Shown here: in pieces, positions 12,060-24,300 of the stretch
How positions within the stretch are numbered: position 1 is the first letter of the stretch
Layout of the letters: the number at the start of each line of letters is the position of its first letter
Source of the DNA: Xylocopa sonorina
Lineage: Eukaryota; Arthropoda; Insecta; Hymenoptera; Apidae
Reading direction: 5' to 3'
NCBI RefSeq assembly: GCF_050948175.1
Contig: NC_135206.1
Coordinates: 3,253,670-3,317,669 of the forward strand
Length of the DNA stretch: 64,000 bases
The notes under the pieces: generated by a model
Databases searched by the model: none
What the model saw: the letters and a program-made list of their open reading frames with translations, nothing else
Told to the model about the DNA's origin: nothing
Program-made: the position numbers and the translations under genes

Positions 12060-12440
12060 ATTCGAGAATTTTGTGTGCTTCCAAGTTGCGAGCTTCAGCT
12101 TCTATTTCTCCATTTTTTTTATATGCAATTGCTTCAAGTTAATTATTATATAAGCTAGTAAGTATTCCTGTGTTTTTTGTTAAGTTTGGCACAGCAAAGG
12201 TTTGAAATTTTAGCTTAGAATTGATCGTCTGAGAAAATATCAAGTGTAACCTTGTATTTATTATTTTTAATGGCTAAACAATTGCTTCGAATTAATTATT
12301 CTATGGTTAAAAACTAAGCTAGCAAATATTCTTGCATTTATTATTAAACTTAACACAGCAAAGCTTAAAATTGTTCATTCAAAAAAAATATAAAACGTGA
12401 TCTTGCATTCATTATTTTTACTGGCTAAGCAATTTTTATA
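12060..12440. repeat. Diverged tandem duplication, unit about 130 bp
   Basis: Two or three copies share AATTGCTTC-x-AATTAATTAT, AAGCTAG-AA-TATTC, CTTG/GTGT-ATT and CACAGCAAAG blocks. Identity is modest. Confidence 0.7.
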
Positions 12441-13004
12441 AGACACGACGATATTGTCGTACGTTTCTTCGTTTTAATTGGCAGCCACGAGGTACATAAT
12501 CTGTACGACAAATTTTTAGAATGCTTTTTCAATAGTTAATACGAAAATCTGTATTCGCAATGGTTATCGCAATTATTTATACGATTACACGCTGGTTCTG
12601 CGTAAACTGTTGAACGAGCCACGGTTGAACAAAGATAGCGCGAGGTGCATTACCGTTTATTACGTGGCTAATGAGTCTGCATAATTGTATAAAGACATAT
12701 TCTACCACAGCGCGCCAGGCTGCTTTGCCAACCAACCCTTCGCGCATCGCCGCTGTCCGCTTTGATAAATATTCAACGACGCGTGAAATTCAAGAATACC
12801 AGCCTCTAAACTCTGACAATTTTCGTTATCAGTAACTAATTTTGCGATAGAATGCTCTACGACAGGAGTCTCTTCGATTGTTTCATCGAAAATCGTGTCT
12901 GTTTTTTGAGACTTGAGCGTAGTAGAAAAATAAAATTTATGAAAAATAAATTTCTGGTTCGAAAAATAGCCACAGAAATATATTTTTAATGACAGTGGGG
13001 TTAA
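12441..13004. other. No gene seen
   Basis: A/T-rich unique sequence without a useful open frame or repeat. Confidence 0.5.
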
Positions 13005-13640
13005 TTTAAGCGTTCAACGGCAAAGCGTTGGGAATTAAAGCATTGTAAATTGAAGCGTTCGAAAGCAAAGCGTTGGAAATTGAAGCTTTTGATATTAAAG
13101 CATTGAAAATTAAAGCATTGGAAATCGAAGCATTGGAAATTGAAGCATTGGAAATTGAAGCATTAGAAATTGAAGCATTGGAAATTGAAGCGTTCGAAAG
13201 TAAAGCATTGGAAATTGACGCATTTGAAAGCAAAGCGTTGGAAATTGAAGCATTGGAAATTGAAGTTCTGAAAATTGAAGCGTTCGAAAGCAAAGCGTTG
13301 GAAATTGAAGCTTTTGATATTAAAGCATTGAAAATTGAAGCATTGGAAATCGAAGCATTGGAAATTGAAGCATTAGAAATTGAAGCATTGGAAATTGAAG
13401 CGTTCGAAAGTAAAGCATTGAAAATTGAAGCATTGGAAATCGAAGCATTGGAAATTGAAGCATTAGAAATTGAAGCATTGGAAATTGAAGCGTTCGAAAG
13501 CAAAGCGTTGAAAATTGAAGGTTCTGAAGTTAATGCATTGGAAATTGAAGCGTTGGAAATTGAAGCTTTCCAAATTAAAATATTCGAAATTGAAGCATCC
13601 GAGATTAAAGCATTAGAAATTGGAGCACGCAAAGTTGCTA
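13005..13640 (-). repeat. 15-bp minisatellite array 7 (GGAAATTGAAGCATT type)
   Basis: The most homogeneous member of this family: long runs of GGAAATTGAAGCATT with GTTCGAAAGCAAAGC interruptions. Higher-order units of about 105-240 bp recur (13060-13200 resembles 13300-13430). Both strands are open for 200-216 codons. Confidence 0.96.
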
Positions 13641-14095
13641 CAAAACAGCGACACAAAAATAAATTAATTCGATAATTTACGATCGAGGGACTCGCAAAAT
13701 CGCTTCAGAAGAGCAAGATGGCGTCCAAACGGACGCTAGAACACGCTGCAACGCATTTAATTACTGCGATCAGCTGACACGAACGCGAGTACATCGCGTT
13801 CTGTTCGCGCGGGGACTAAAAATAGCCGAGGAAAGTGCACGTTACGATAGTCGGTCGAAATAATCGGCAAGTAAAATAAATATCGTGAAAATTTGCCGTG
13901 CGATTAGCGAGGGACTTAATACGGTTGACAGCTGGCGCTTCGATGATTTACGCGCGATATATTTGTGCACATAATAAACGTAACCCGACAACGCGCGACG
14001 GTGTCTTGGTTATCTTTCGTGACTTGTAATTTACGAGCCGTCCCGCGAGTGATACGGCTGTTATTTAGTTGCAGTTACAGTTCAATGATCCAGCT
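13641..14095. other. No gene seen
   Basis: Unique CpG-rich sequence without a recognisable gene. Confidence 0.5.
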
Positions 14096-14640
14096 GGCAC
14101 AGTTCTGCCCTAAGAAACGCGAGATGACAGCGAAATTCAAGTCGAAAAGCTGCAAAGACCACAATTTACCTTCTTACGATAATTTGAATCTCGACACTTG
14201 AATCGATGGACCATCTTTCAGTCTTTATTTCGATGGCCATTGAGTTTTCTGTTATTTCTTTTCAAGTCACAAGACTGCAGTTTACTCTCTGGAGTAAGTT
14301 TCAATGTCGACGCTCGAATCGTGGACCGTCTTTCGATTTTTACTTCGAAGGACGCGAGTTTTGCATTGCTCTTTCTCTGTGAGAGTAAAAGCGAAAGGTA
14401 GAAAATGATGAGGAAACAAAATTCAAATTGAAAAGCCACAAGACTACAATCTACCCTTTTACAATAATTTCAACGTCAATTCTTGAATCCAAATGATCTA
14501 CTTTTCAATTTCTGCTTCAAAGTTCACCAAGTTCTCCACTCTTTTCTCCTACAAAACTGAAAACGAAAGCTAGAAAGTGCCTAGGAACCGGAAATAGCCG
14601 CAAGACTGAACTGCAAGACAAAACGAAAGAAGACAAAGTA
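14096..14640. repeat. Diverged tandem duplication, unit about 130-155 bp
   Basis: Three or four copies share AAATTCAA-x-GAAAAGC, CAAGAC-ACAAT/CTGCAGTTTAC, TTGAATC and TCTTTCTGTTTTTA-like blocks (anchors near 14155, 14270, 14430). They overlap short open frames that I do not call genes. Confidence 0.7.
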
Positions 14641-15115
14641 GAACAGCAGAAACGAGACGAAGGAGCTGGTAGATAAGAGGAAAGTCTGCTACGCGCGCGA
14701 TGTTTCCGTGGTGGAAGCGGCTTGTTTACCGCGACCGCTATTAGCTCCCCATCCAGGTTCTACGAGCTTCTGCGGAGTCCTGCGAGGGATATTGCTTCCC
14801 TTTTGCGCGCGTACGCGCGCGTTTCCTTTATTTATTTATCTTTGTCCGCGAGCAGAGCCGCGAACGCTTGCTCAGTTGTCTTTTCTCTGGCTTTCCATTA
14901 TTCTGTCGCGGGACAGTTTACGTTACCGCCGAAACGATTCGTCCGTGGCTTTGAAGCGGGCCTCGACATCCAAGCGGTTGTGTCTTCTCAGCGTGCGAGA
15001 CACTGTCGTTATGTACGCCCATCCCCCTTGTCGTTGGAGCTCTTTGCTGTGTCACGCGAGCTTTGGAGAACGCACACCCCTTGGATTTAGTGTTTTGAGT
15101 GGTGGTCGAGTAGGA
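14641..15115. other. No gene seen
   Basis: Two overlapping frames of 122 and 146 codons cross this interval but show no domain. They run into the next array, so they are not called. Confidence 0.5.
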
Positions 15116-16020
15116 AGGTGTTTGGGGAATTTCAGATTGGAGGGATGAAGATTGGCGTGGTTGATGGTGGAATTTTTATGTTTGGGAAGGTTCTGATGGG
15201 GAGGTTTGAGTTTAGAAAGGTTTAGATTGGAAGGTTTGGGCTTAGGAAGCTTCAGATTGGAAGGTTTGAGCTTAGAAAGCTTTAGTTTGGGAAGTTTGCA
15301 TTTGGAAAGTTTCAGCTTGGAAAACTTAAGTTTGGGAAGCTTCAGATTGGAAAATTTCAGTTTGGGGAGTTTCAGATTGGAAAATTTCAGTTTGGGGAGT
15401 TTCAGATTGGAAAATTTCAGTTTGGGAAGTTTCAGATTGGAAAATTTAGATTTAAGAAGCTTCAGATTGGAAGGTTTGAGCTTAGAAAGCTTCAGATTGG
15501 AAGGTTTGAGCTTAGAAAGCTTCAGATTGGAAGGTTTGAGCTTAGAAAGCTTCAGTTTGGGAAGTTTGCATTTGGAAAGTTTCAGCTTGGAAAACTTAAG
15601 TTTGGGTACTTTCAGATTGGAAAATTTCAGTTTGGGGAGTTTCAGATTGGAAAATTTCAGTTTGGGAAGTTTCAGATTGGAAAATTTCAATTTGGGAAGT
15701 TTCAGATTGGAAAATTCGCGTTTAGGAAGTTTCTACTTTGGAAGCTTGAACTTGAAAGGTTTACGCTTAGAAATCCTCAGCTTGAGAAGCGTGAACTAAG
15801 GAAGTTTGCGCCTAGAAATCCTCAGCTTGAGAAGCTTGGACTTGAAAAATTTATGCTTAGGAAATTTGCGCTTAGAAACCTTGCACTTCCAAATCTTGCG
15901 TTTAGAAATCTTCTGCTTTGAAATCTTCAACTTGGAAAGTTCACCCTCAGGAAACTTGCGCTTAGAAGGCTTCAGCCTATAAACTTTGCGCTTAGAAATC
16001 TTCAATCTGAAAAGCTCGAA
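15116..16020 (-). repeat. 15-bp minisatellite array 8 (TTTCAGATTGGAAAA type)
   Basis: Units read TTTCAGATTGGAAAA, TTTCAGTTTGGGAAG and TTTGAGCTTAGAAAG. Phased on the minus strand they are TTCCAATCTGAAACT and TTCTAAGCTCAAACC. A block of about 300 bp is repeated (15230-15420 against 15500-15700). From 15780 rightward the units shift to GCGCTTAGAAATCTT, linking this subtype to those at 18.9 kb onward. Confidence 0.96.
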
Positions 16021-16435
16021 GCTTGAATCTTGCGCTTGCGAAGCATTGCTAAAGAAATAATCGCCTGGAAAACTTGAAACACCAAATTTCCAACCTTAAG
16101 ACTCAAAGCAAAGCACCCCAAATAGGCACCCGAGCGCCATCAAGAGCGAAAGAGGAACCAAAACAGCTGACAGCAACCCCAAAAACATCAACCCGCGCTT
16201 GCTCTTAAAAAGCTTCAACTTAGAAACTTTACACTTAGAAATCTTCAATCTGAGAAGCTTGAATCTTGAATCTTGCTTAAAAAGTTATCTCATGGCAAAC
16301 TTAAGGCATAACAAATTTCCAACCTGAAGAACTTAAAACCCAAAGCGAAGGACCACCCCAAACAGGTACCCAAGCGCCATCAAGAGCGAAAGAGGAACCA
16401 AAACGCCTGACAGCGGCCCCAAAAACAGCAATGCC
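15985..16435. repeat. Two-copy duplication about 240 bp apart
   Basis: Both copies start in degenerate 15-bp repeats with CTTAGAAATCTTCAATCTGA and continue into AAATTTCCAACCT, AGCGCCATCAAGAGCG (about 16132 and 16372), GAAAGAGGAACCAAAAC and CCCCAAAAACA. An array edge and its unique flank were therefore duplicated together. Confidence 0.88.
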
Positions 16436-17075
16436 ACGTATCGCGTGATTTTCGAGAAGAGAAATTAATCAGCCAGAGTGGCGAAGTTCTGGATTATCAG
16501 GTTTCGGATCGACAGTGCGGTTTTGCCAGCCAGGGATCCCGAAAGTTCTCGAGGCAGGGTCGCAGCCGCGTTTCGGATCGTGGAATTGGATAGTGTTGGC
16601 GGGTACGGAATGGATCGTTGCCCTCGAGGGTGTAGGTGGATACGTACGAATCGAGTCGAGGGGTGGGTTTCCTCTCTGTCTGGCCCGGTCGCGTTTTCTC
16701 CCGCTCGCGTTCTCGCGCTATCTGCTCCACTCTCGCCCCGCGTCTAGCTCGTAAAGTGATCGGGCGTTTATTCGCCGCGCTGTCGGGGACAAAGTGGGCT
16801 GCGCTCCCTGTCGACTGGTGCTATTTGTCTTCCGACAAGGAAACCTAAAACTACGATCCTTTTTCCGTCCGTACGCGAGCGCACTGAAGAGTGGTGAACG
16901 CGGATGTGGTGTATAAGATCTGACGCGTGTTAGCGCGACTCGCGCCCTCTCTGCTTCCGCCTGAGGAACCTCTGGTACCAACTCTCATCGCGTCATAAAA
17001 AAAAAACCCTAAATCTCGATGTCATTAAATCACAAAACCTATAAAACAACGCTAAATTTCTTTACTTAAGAAAAA
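16436..17075. other. No gene seen
   Basis: G+C-rich unique sequence with several overlapping open frames, none with a recognisable domain. Confidence 0.5.
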
Positions 17076-17800
17076 TTTAAGTTCAGAGGGCTCTAGATTG
17101 GTAAGTTTGAGATTAGAAAGGTTCAGATTGGGAAATTTTAGCTTTGAAGGGTTCAGGTTGAAAAATTTAAGCTTTGAAAGGTTCAGATTCGAATATTTGC
17201 GTTTAGAAAGGGTCAGATTGGAAAATTTGCGATTAGAAAGCTTCAGATTGGAAAATTTGCACTTAGGGAGTTACAAATTGGAAAATTTAAGTTTAGGAAG
17301 TTTCAGATTGGAAAATTTAAGTTTAAGAAGCATCAGATTGGAAAATTTCAGTTTAGGAAGCTTCAGATTGAAAAATTTGCACTTAGAAAGTTTCAGATTG
17401 GTAAGGGTGCGATTAGAAAGCTTCAGATTGGAATATTAGCGTTTAGAAAGGGTCAAATTGGAAAATTTGCAGTTAGGAAGTTTCAGATTGAAAAATTTAA
17501 GTTTAGGAAGCTTCAGATTGGAAAATTGCAGTTTGGGAAGTTTCAGATTGGAAAATTTGCACTTAGAAAGTTTCAAATTGGAAAATTTGCGATTAGAAAG
17601 CTTCAGATTGGTATGTTTGCGCTTAGAAAGGTTCAGATTGGAAAATTTGCGCCTAAAAAGCTTCAGATAGGAAAATTTGCGCTCATAAACCTTCAGCTTG
17701 GAAGGTTTGCACTTACAAAACCTCAATTCAGGAAACCTCAAGCCAGAAAGTTCATGCTTAGGAAACTTGCGTTCAGGAAGCTTCTGCTTTGAAAAATTCA
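17076..17800 (-). repeat. 15-bp minisatellite array 9 (TTCAGATTGGAAAAT type)
   Basis: Units such as TTCAGATTGGAAAATTTGCGATTAGAAAGC (two 15-mers) are closely related to those of array 8. The right end grades into more diverged CTTAGGAAACTTGCG units. Confidence 0.95.
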
Positions 17801-18850
17801 TGTTCACTTAAAAAAAATGAGTTTCGCAAACCGTCGAGTACTCGAAATCAAACGCCACTCCAAAAAAGAGAGCGAGAGAGATCGAAGAAGACGCTGGCTT
17901 CCGGCAACGGTTCGAAACGGATCTCCCTGGCGTGGAGGCCGCAAACTCGTCAAGCACGAGGCCAGAGAGACAAGGAGACAAACGAGCCACCGCTAATTGC
18001 CGCTATCGTTCCGCAGCGATTCTTCGCTCGCATTTATCACCGATAGAAGTGCGCCTCCACCTTCTGCGGAGCAGCAGCAGCAGCGCTCGACACACACAGG
18101 CTGGCTGGGCCCTGGGGCGAAAAGTTGAAAGAAGGGATCAGAGGGAGCAAGTTGGTCGCCTCTTCGAAACTCTCTTTCACTCGAGACATCCGGATTGGTA
18201 TCGCCGCGATATATCTCGGGATTGGCTTCGCGCAGTGGCGGATAGTCTGCATCGAAGGGAACGATAGGGGAGAAAGGGGTGCCACCTTGATAAACGAGCC
18301 CATAAATAACGGTAACGTCTCCACCGAAAACTCAGCCGGGTAAATGTGTATCCAGAGCCGTGGCAACGACAGAGAGGGAGCCACTGCCGACGCGAACGGC
18401 GGCACTGTCGAGCAGGCGAGTTGGCTGAGGCCCGCCGCTGGAAAATTTAACATCCTATTGAGATATTTATGGGATCATAAAGCGGAACTGGCTGCTTCTA
18501 TCGCCAGAGGCCATGCGTGAGCCGCGACCAGCGACGATGGTAGTTTGTAGCTTTGTTTAGAACAGACTTAACACTGCGATCGTTTACTTTTGGCAGACGT
18601 GATCGATCTACCTGGCGAAGAAGAGCGGATGATGGCTCCCGCGAATTTATTGCCAACGAACAACTTCTTAGTTGTATTGCTTTGTGGTCGTGGATGTGGA
18701 GTTTGGTGGTTTGGCGGTTTGATTTTGGTTTTTTTTTTATGAGAATTATGGACTCTTGTGGGTTTGAGAGGGTCTTGTGGCGAGGGATGTTGAATTTCAG
18801 GGGTTGGTGGTTGGCAGGATTTGGGCAATTGCAGGTGGAATAAGGGGTGA
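17801..18850. other. No gene seen
   Basis: About 1 kb of unique CpG-rich sequence. Frames of 85-138 codons overlap in several registers and show no domain. Confidence 0.5.
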
Positions 18851-18854
18851 GTTT

Positions 18855-19625
18855 TTTAATGGTAAGTTTTGAAGCGATAGGTTTCTCAGAGGAAGATTTT
18901 CAAGTGCAAGATTTGGAAAAGGAGGATTTTCAAGCGTTAGATTTGGAAGTGGAGGATTTCTAAGGGCTAGATTTGGAAGCACTAGCTTTCCAAGCGGAAG
19001 AATTCCAAGCACAAGATTTCTAAGCTTAAGATTTCTAAGCGTAAAATTTCCAGGCACTAGCTTTAGAAGCAGAAGGTTTCCAAGCGTTAACTTTGGAAGT
19101 GCTAGCTTTGGCAGTGCTAACTTTGGCAACGCTAGCTTCAGAAGCGCTAGCTTTGGAAGCGCCAGCTTTCCAAGCGTAAGATTTCTAAGCGTAAGATTTC
19201 CAAGCGTAAGATTTCTAAGCTTAAGATTTCTAAGCGTAAAATTTCCAGGCACTAGCTTTGGAAGCAGAAGGTTTCCAAGCGTTAACTTTGGAAGCGCTAG
19301 CTTTGGCAGCGCTAGCTTTGGAAGCGCTAGCTTTGAAAGCGCTAACTCTCCAAGCGCAAGATTTCTAAGCGTAAGATTTTCTAAGCGTAAGATTTTCAAG
19401 CGTAAGATTTCTAAGCGTAAGATTTCCAAGCGTAAGATTTCTAAGCGTAAGATTTCTAAGCCTAAGATTTCTAAGCCTAAGATTTCTAAGCCTAAGATTT
19501 CCAAGCGTTAGCTTTCGAAGTGCTAAATTTCCAAGCGTTAATTTTGCAAGCATAAAATTTCTGAACGCAAGCATTTCAATCTTAAAATTTCCACGCGCAA
19601 ACTTTTCAAGCTTAAGCTCTCGAAT
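18855..19625 (+). repeat. 15-bp minisatellite array 10 (TTTCTAAGCGTAAGA type)
   Basis: Units are TTTCTAAGCGTAAGA, TTTCCAAGCGTAAGA and CTTTGGAAGCGCTAG. A roughly 210-bp block repeats (19050-19150 against 19235-19345). The right part, 19350-19500, is a homogeneous expansion of one unit. Confidence 0.96.
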
Positions 19626-19955
19626 CGCGAGTTTGCAAACAGCGAAATCACTCGAGTAACCAGCGTCGAAAAGTAAATCAACGAATTAAGCGAAGCGATT
19701 CGGGATATCGGGGGAATACCGTGTCGGGTGCACGCCATTAAGCGACACTTTCTCGACGCTGATCGAGCTCGAGCCGAGACGCGGTCGCCGAAATTTATTG
19801 CGATAGGACAGGCTCGATCGCGTGGGCCGAGTTTATATCGCCTTCCTGTTTTCTCGCGTCCACTTCAATTTGATAACGCACAGCCGCGTCAAAGGGTGCG
19901 TGGGCGGGGTGCCGCGTTTCAGAACGATTACTCTGTAACCAAACGAACGTCGAAT
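19626..19955. other. No gene seen
   Basis: Unique sequence between two arrays of the same subtype. Nothing recognisable. Confidence 0.5.
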
Positions 19956-20222
19956 AAAAGCTAGCGTTTGGAAAAGTAACGCTTGCGAAGCTAATGCTTT
20001 GAAATCTGTCGTTTGCAAAGTTAGCCTTTGGAAAATTAATGCTTGGAATTCTTTTGCTTGGAAATTTTACGCTTGGGAACCTTACGCTTGGAAATCCTAC
20101 GCTTGGAAATCTTATGCTTAGAAAGTGCAAAGCTTAGAAATCTTACGCTTGGAAATCTTCTTCTTGCAAATCTTCTTCTTGCAAATTTTCTTCTCGCAAA
20201 TCTTCTTCTTACAAACCCACTC
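19956..20222 (-). repeat. 15-bp minisatellite array 11 (TTACGCTTGGAAATC type)
   Basis: This is the array-10 subtype in the opposite orientation (minus-strand unit GATTTCCAAGCGTAA). The right end becomes CTTCTTGCAAATCTT, a further local subtype. Confidence 0.93.
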
Positions 20223-20235
20223 TCCAAACAAATTT

Positions 20236-21090
20236 CCTCAAAACCCAACTAAACAATCACCCAAAACCCACCACTATCCCTTTCTCAACAACCATCTCCA
20301 AAATCACTTTCAGCAGACTCACCTCAACCCTCACCCTTCTCAAGGGTGGCGACACTCCACCATCGCAACAATTAGAACTCCACAACAAATCCCACGTTAC
20401 ACTTTTCTCCAATGAATCGCTCTCAAAGAAAGATCGTATCCAACATCTCCAAAATCATCCTCACCAGACTCAACTCAACCCTCACCTCTTCTCAAGGGTG
20501 GCGACAATCCATAATCTCAACAATTAGAGCTGCACAAAAAACTCACACGTTACACTTTCCTCCAATGAATCTCTCTCAAAGAAAGGTCGTATTCAACATC
20601 TCCAAAATCACCCTCAACAGACTCACCTCAACTCTCACCTCAACCCTCACCCTTCTCAAGGGTGGCGACAATCCATAATCACCATAATCACAATTAGAAC
20701 TCCATAAAAAACTTCAACGTTATACTTTTCTCCGTTGAATCTCTCTCAAAGAAAGATCGTATTCAACATCTCCAAAATCACCCTCAACAGATTCACCTCA
20801 ACGCTCACCTTTCTCAAGGGTGGCGACGATCCATAATCGTCATAATCTCAACAATTAGAGCTGCACAAAAAACTCTCACGTTACACTTTTCTCCATTGAA
20901 TCTCTCTCAAAGAAAGATCGTATTCAACATCTCCAAAATCATCCTCACCAGACTCAACTCAACCCTCACCTCAACGTTCACCTTTCTCAAGGGTGGCGAC
21001 GATCCATAATCGCCATAGTCTCAACAATTAGAGCTGCACAAAAAACTCTCACGTTACACTTTTGTCCAATGAATCTCTCTGAAAGAAAAG
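20236..21090. repeat. Five-copy tandem array, unit about 160 bp, with conserved hairpin
   Basis: Units share TCTCCAAAATCA, CAGACTCA, CTTCTCAAGGGTGGCGAC (about 20336, 20490, 20654, 20812, 20984), CAACAATTAGA, CGTTACACTTT and TCTCTCAAAGAAAG. The CACCCTT-CTC-AAGGGTG stretch is a 7-bp inverted repeat with a 3-nt loop in at least two copies; in others one stem base changes C to T. Confidence 0.92.
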
Positions 21091-21595
21091 ATCGTATCAA
21101 CGCGATCGATAGGATTGGAAGAAGGTGAAATCCGAGGGGCAGTTCGCGTCCGTTGGAGCCGAAGGCGCCAAGCGTATCGCTTGGCAAAGAGTCGAAGGAG
21201 AGACGGTTCCACCGGCTTGGTAAAGAGCGCTCGTTCGTGTGGGCTTCGTGTTGGTAACGAGCGGATTATACTCCGCGCGTGGTATCAGATGGTCCCGTAC
21301 CTGGTTCCATGGTTGTTAATTAGGATGGATGCCCACGCCTTGGGCGACTTTTACGAGCGAGCGCGGCGCGAACCGAAATAGCGCGCGTCCCGACGTTAAC
21401 GCTGCGACCTTCCTTCGAGGAACCGTGGCTGGCTATCTCGATAACGTGGAAATACCAAAAAGAAGAGCCACTCTCTGGCTCTGGCTATTTAGAATTATTT
21501 AGATGAGTTCCAAAAATCAGATAATCTCGATGAGAAAGAGAGAGAACGCTTATTCTGCCGGGCTTTTTGTCGGTTTGTACGCAGAGAAATGTAGC
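21091..21595. other. No gene seen
   Basis: Unique CpG-rich sequence. The 88-codon frame at 21115-21381 has no recognisable domain. Confidence 0.5.
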
Positions 21596-21599
21596 AGTT

Positions 21600-22450
21600 G
21601 CAATGCTTACGCTTCGAAATCTTCCGTTTGCGAAGTTAGTGATTGGAAAATTAAGGATTGGAAGGTTTGTGATCGAAATTCTATCGATTGGAAATGTTAG
21701 GCTTGGGAATTTTACGCTTGGAGATTTTATGATTGGGAATTTTCTGTTTGGAAGGCTTGCAATTGCAAAGTTAACGCTTGGGAAACTAATGCTTGAAAGG
21801 TTAGTGCTTGGAAAACTAACGCTTGGGAAACTATTGTTTAGAAAACTAAAGCTTGGGAAACTAATGCTTGGAAGGTTAGTGCTTGGAAAACTAAAGCTTG
21901 GGAAACTAATGCTTGGAAGGTTAGTGCTTGGAAAACTAACGCTTGGGAAACTAATGCTTGGAAGGTTAGTGCTTGGAAAACTAACGCTTGGGAAACTAAC
22001 GCTTTGAAAACTAAAGCTTGGGAAACTAATGCTTGGAAGGTTAGTGCTTGGAAAACTAAAGCTTGGGAAACTAATGCTTGGAAGGTTAATGTTTGGAAAA
22101 CTAACGCTTGGGAAACTAATGCTTGGAAGGTTAGTGCTTAGAAAACTAACGCTTGGGAAGCTAATGCTTGGAAAACTAACGCTTGGGAAACTAATACTTG
22201 AGAAACTAATGCTTGGAAGGCTAGCGCTTGGAAAACTAAAGCTTGGAAAATTCTATGCTTAGAAATCCTACGTTTGGAAATTCTGTGCTTAGAAATCCTA
22301 CGTTTGGAAATTCTATGCTTAGAAATCTTCCGCTTGAAAATCTGCCGCTTAGAACTCTTCTGTTTGAAAACTAGCGCTTCCAAATGCTAGCGCTTGGAAA
22401 TCTAAATCTTGCGCTTAGAAACCTTCCGCCTTTCGATCTTACGCTCGCGG
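21600..22450 (-). repeat. 15-bp minisatellite array 12 (GGAAAACTAACGCTT type)
   Basis: Very regular units GGAAAACTAACGCTT, GGGAAACTAATGCTT and GGAAGGTTAGTGCTT, often in the same three-unit order, which makes a 45-60 bp higher-order repeat. On the minus strand the unit is TTCCAAGCGTTAGTT, complementary in type to the arrays at 18.9 and 23.4 kb. Confidence 0.97.
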
Positions 22451-23410
22451 ATCATCCGCGAGGAACTCTTCCGCTCTAAAATCCCTCCACGATCCCTCCG
22501 CGCGGCGGTTACCATTTAATGCTCGAGCTCTGGAGATATCTCGGACGTCAGTTAACGAGGAATCGTCGATAACTCTGAGAGCGGGGCCCGATACGGTGCA
22601 CGCACACCGGTCTTTCCGAATTTAAGAAAGTGGATTTCAATTAGCCCCGGGGACTTTGGAGGCGGCCGGCAGCCGATAAAATAACGAGGAGCCAAGCCCT
22701 TACACGAACACGTCCCAGAGAGGTAAACCCACACTTTCTTGGGTCCGAGCCCCGGGTGAATTATGCTCTACCCGGACCGTAACTTACCCACACGGAGTTA
22801 ATGCATGCTTGTGCAATCTTGGCTGCCACGGTCCAGCCTACCTGGGCTAATGAGTAGGTGTTTGTTGGACATTCTGACACGTTTTACGACTCACCAGATT
22901 ACTTCTCCTGCGCGGCGAAACCCCTCCGCCACCGCCTCCTCTTCTGTCCAACGTACGCGGCTGGATAGATACAGAGAGCCGCGCCGCGCGGATGTTGCGA
23001 GCGTGCCGGCAACAAAGATTGGAATAGGACGGTTGATTTAGTGCGAGCAAGCCCCCGTACGATTTCATTCGAGGATACGAAGGCCCCTCGTATCGCCAGC
23101 TCGTTACTCTTTCGATCTTGTCAAACGGGGAGATCGGCTCGTCGACCCGCCGCGGGGATTAAAAATTACGATTGATGCTGATTTAGTGCCAGCCTGGCTT
23201 CCGCCTCACGAAAATCCCTAGTCGTATATATAAAACCCAGCCGTGGACGTCGCGAGCGGAGCATCGATCTTTCTCCGCGCGCATGCAACCGACACGCTTT
23301 TATCGCGCGTCTTACTCGCGAAAAATCGCGCGACCCTGCTGGGAACCATCGTCGCTGGGGGATCGACGAGCTTGACAAAATTTCTTGCCAAAGTTGCGAC
23401 TCTAAGCGTA
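22451..23410. other. No gene seen
   Basis: G+C-rich unique sequence between two oppositely oriented arrays. A TATATAAAA motif lies near 23226, but no gene is recognisable downstream. Confidence 0.5.
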
Positions 23411-24300
23411 GCGCTCGCAAGCTGAAGATTTCTAAGCGGGAGATTTTCAAGCGTAAGATTTCTAAGCGAAAAACTCCCAAGCACTAGCTATGGAAGTGGA
23501 AGATTTTTAAACGCTAGGTTTGGAAGCGGAAGATTTCTAAATTTAAGATTTCTAAGCGAAAAACTTCCAAGCACTAGCTTTGGAAGCGGAAAATTTTTAA
23601 ACGCGAGCTTTGGATGCGGGAGATTTTCAAACGGAGGAATTTCAAGCAGAAGATTTCCAAGCGTAAAATTTCCAAACGTAGGATTTCTAAGCGAAAAACT
23701 CCCAAGCACTAGCTTTGGAAGCGTTAACTTTCCAAGCAGAAGACTTTCAAAGCGTAAGATCTCCAAGCAGAAGACTTTCAAAGTGTAAGATTTCTGAGCA
23801 GAAAATTTCTGAGCGTCAACTTTGGAAGCAAAAGATTTCTAAGTGTAAAATTTCTAAATTTAGGATTTCTAAGCAAAACACTTCCAAGCGTTAACTTTCC
23901 AAGCGGAAGACTTGCAAGCATAAGATTTCTAAGCGTTAGATTTGGAAGCGGAAGATTTCTAAGTGTAAAATTTCCAAACATAGAATTTCTAAGCAAAAAA
24001 CTTCCAAGCACTACCTTTGCAAGCGTTAACTTCCAAGCAGAAGACTTGCAAGCGTAAGATTTCCAAGCGTTAACTTTGGAAGCAGAAGATTTCTAAGCGT
24101 AAGATTTCCAAATTTAGGATTTCTAAGCGAAAAACTTCCTAGCGTTAACTTTCCAAGCAGAAGACTTTCAAGCATAAGATTTCTAGACAAAAAACTTCCA
24201 AGTGTTACCTTTTCAATCGTTAACTTCTTAAGCAGAAGACTTCCAAGCATCAAATCTCCAATCCCAAAATCGCAAGCCCAAAATTTCCAATCACCAACAC
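23411..24300 (+). repeat. 15-bp minisatellite array 13 (TTTCTAAGCGAAAAA type)
   Basis: Units such as TTTCTAAGCGTAAGA, CTTCCAAGCACTAGC and TTTCCAAGCAGAAGA lie in a higher-order order of roughly 165 bp (AAACTTCCAAGCACTAGC recurs at several points). It faces array 12 in the opposite orientation. Confidence 0.95.

Noticed and set aside
23226..23234. Orphan TATATAAAA motif, and TATAAATAG near 41328
   Set aside because: They resemble core promoters, but no recognisable gene follows either one, so I do not call promoters.
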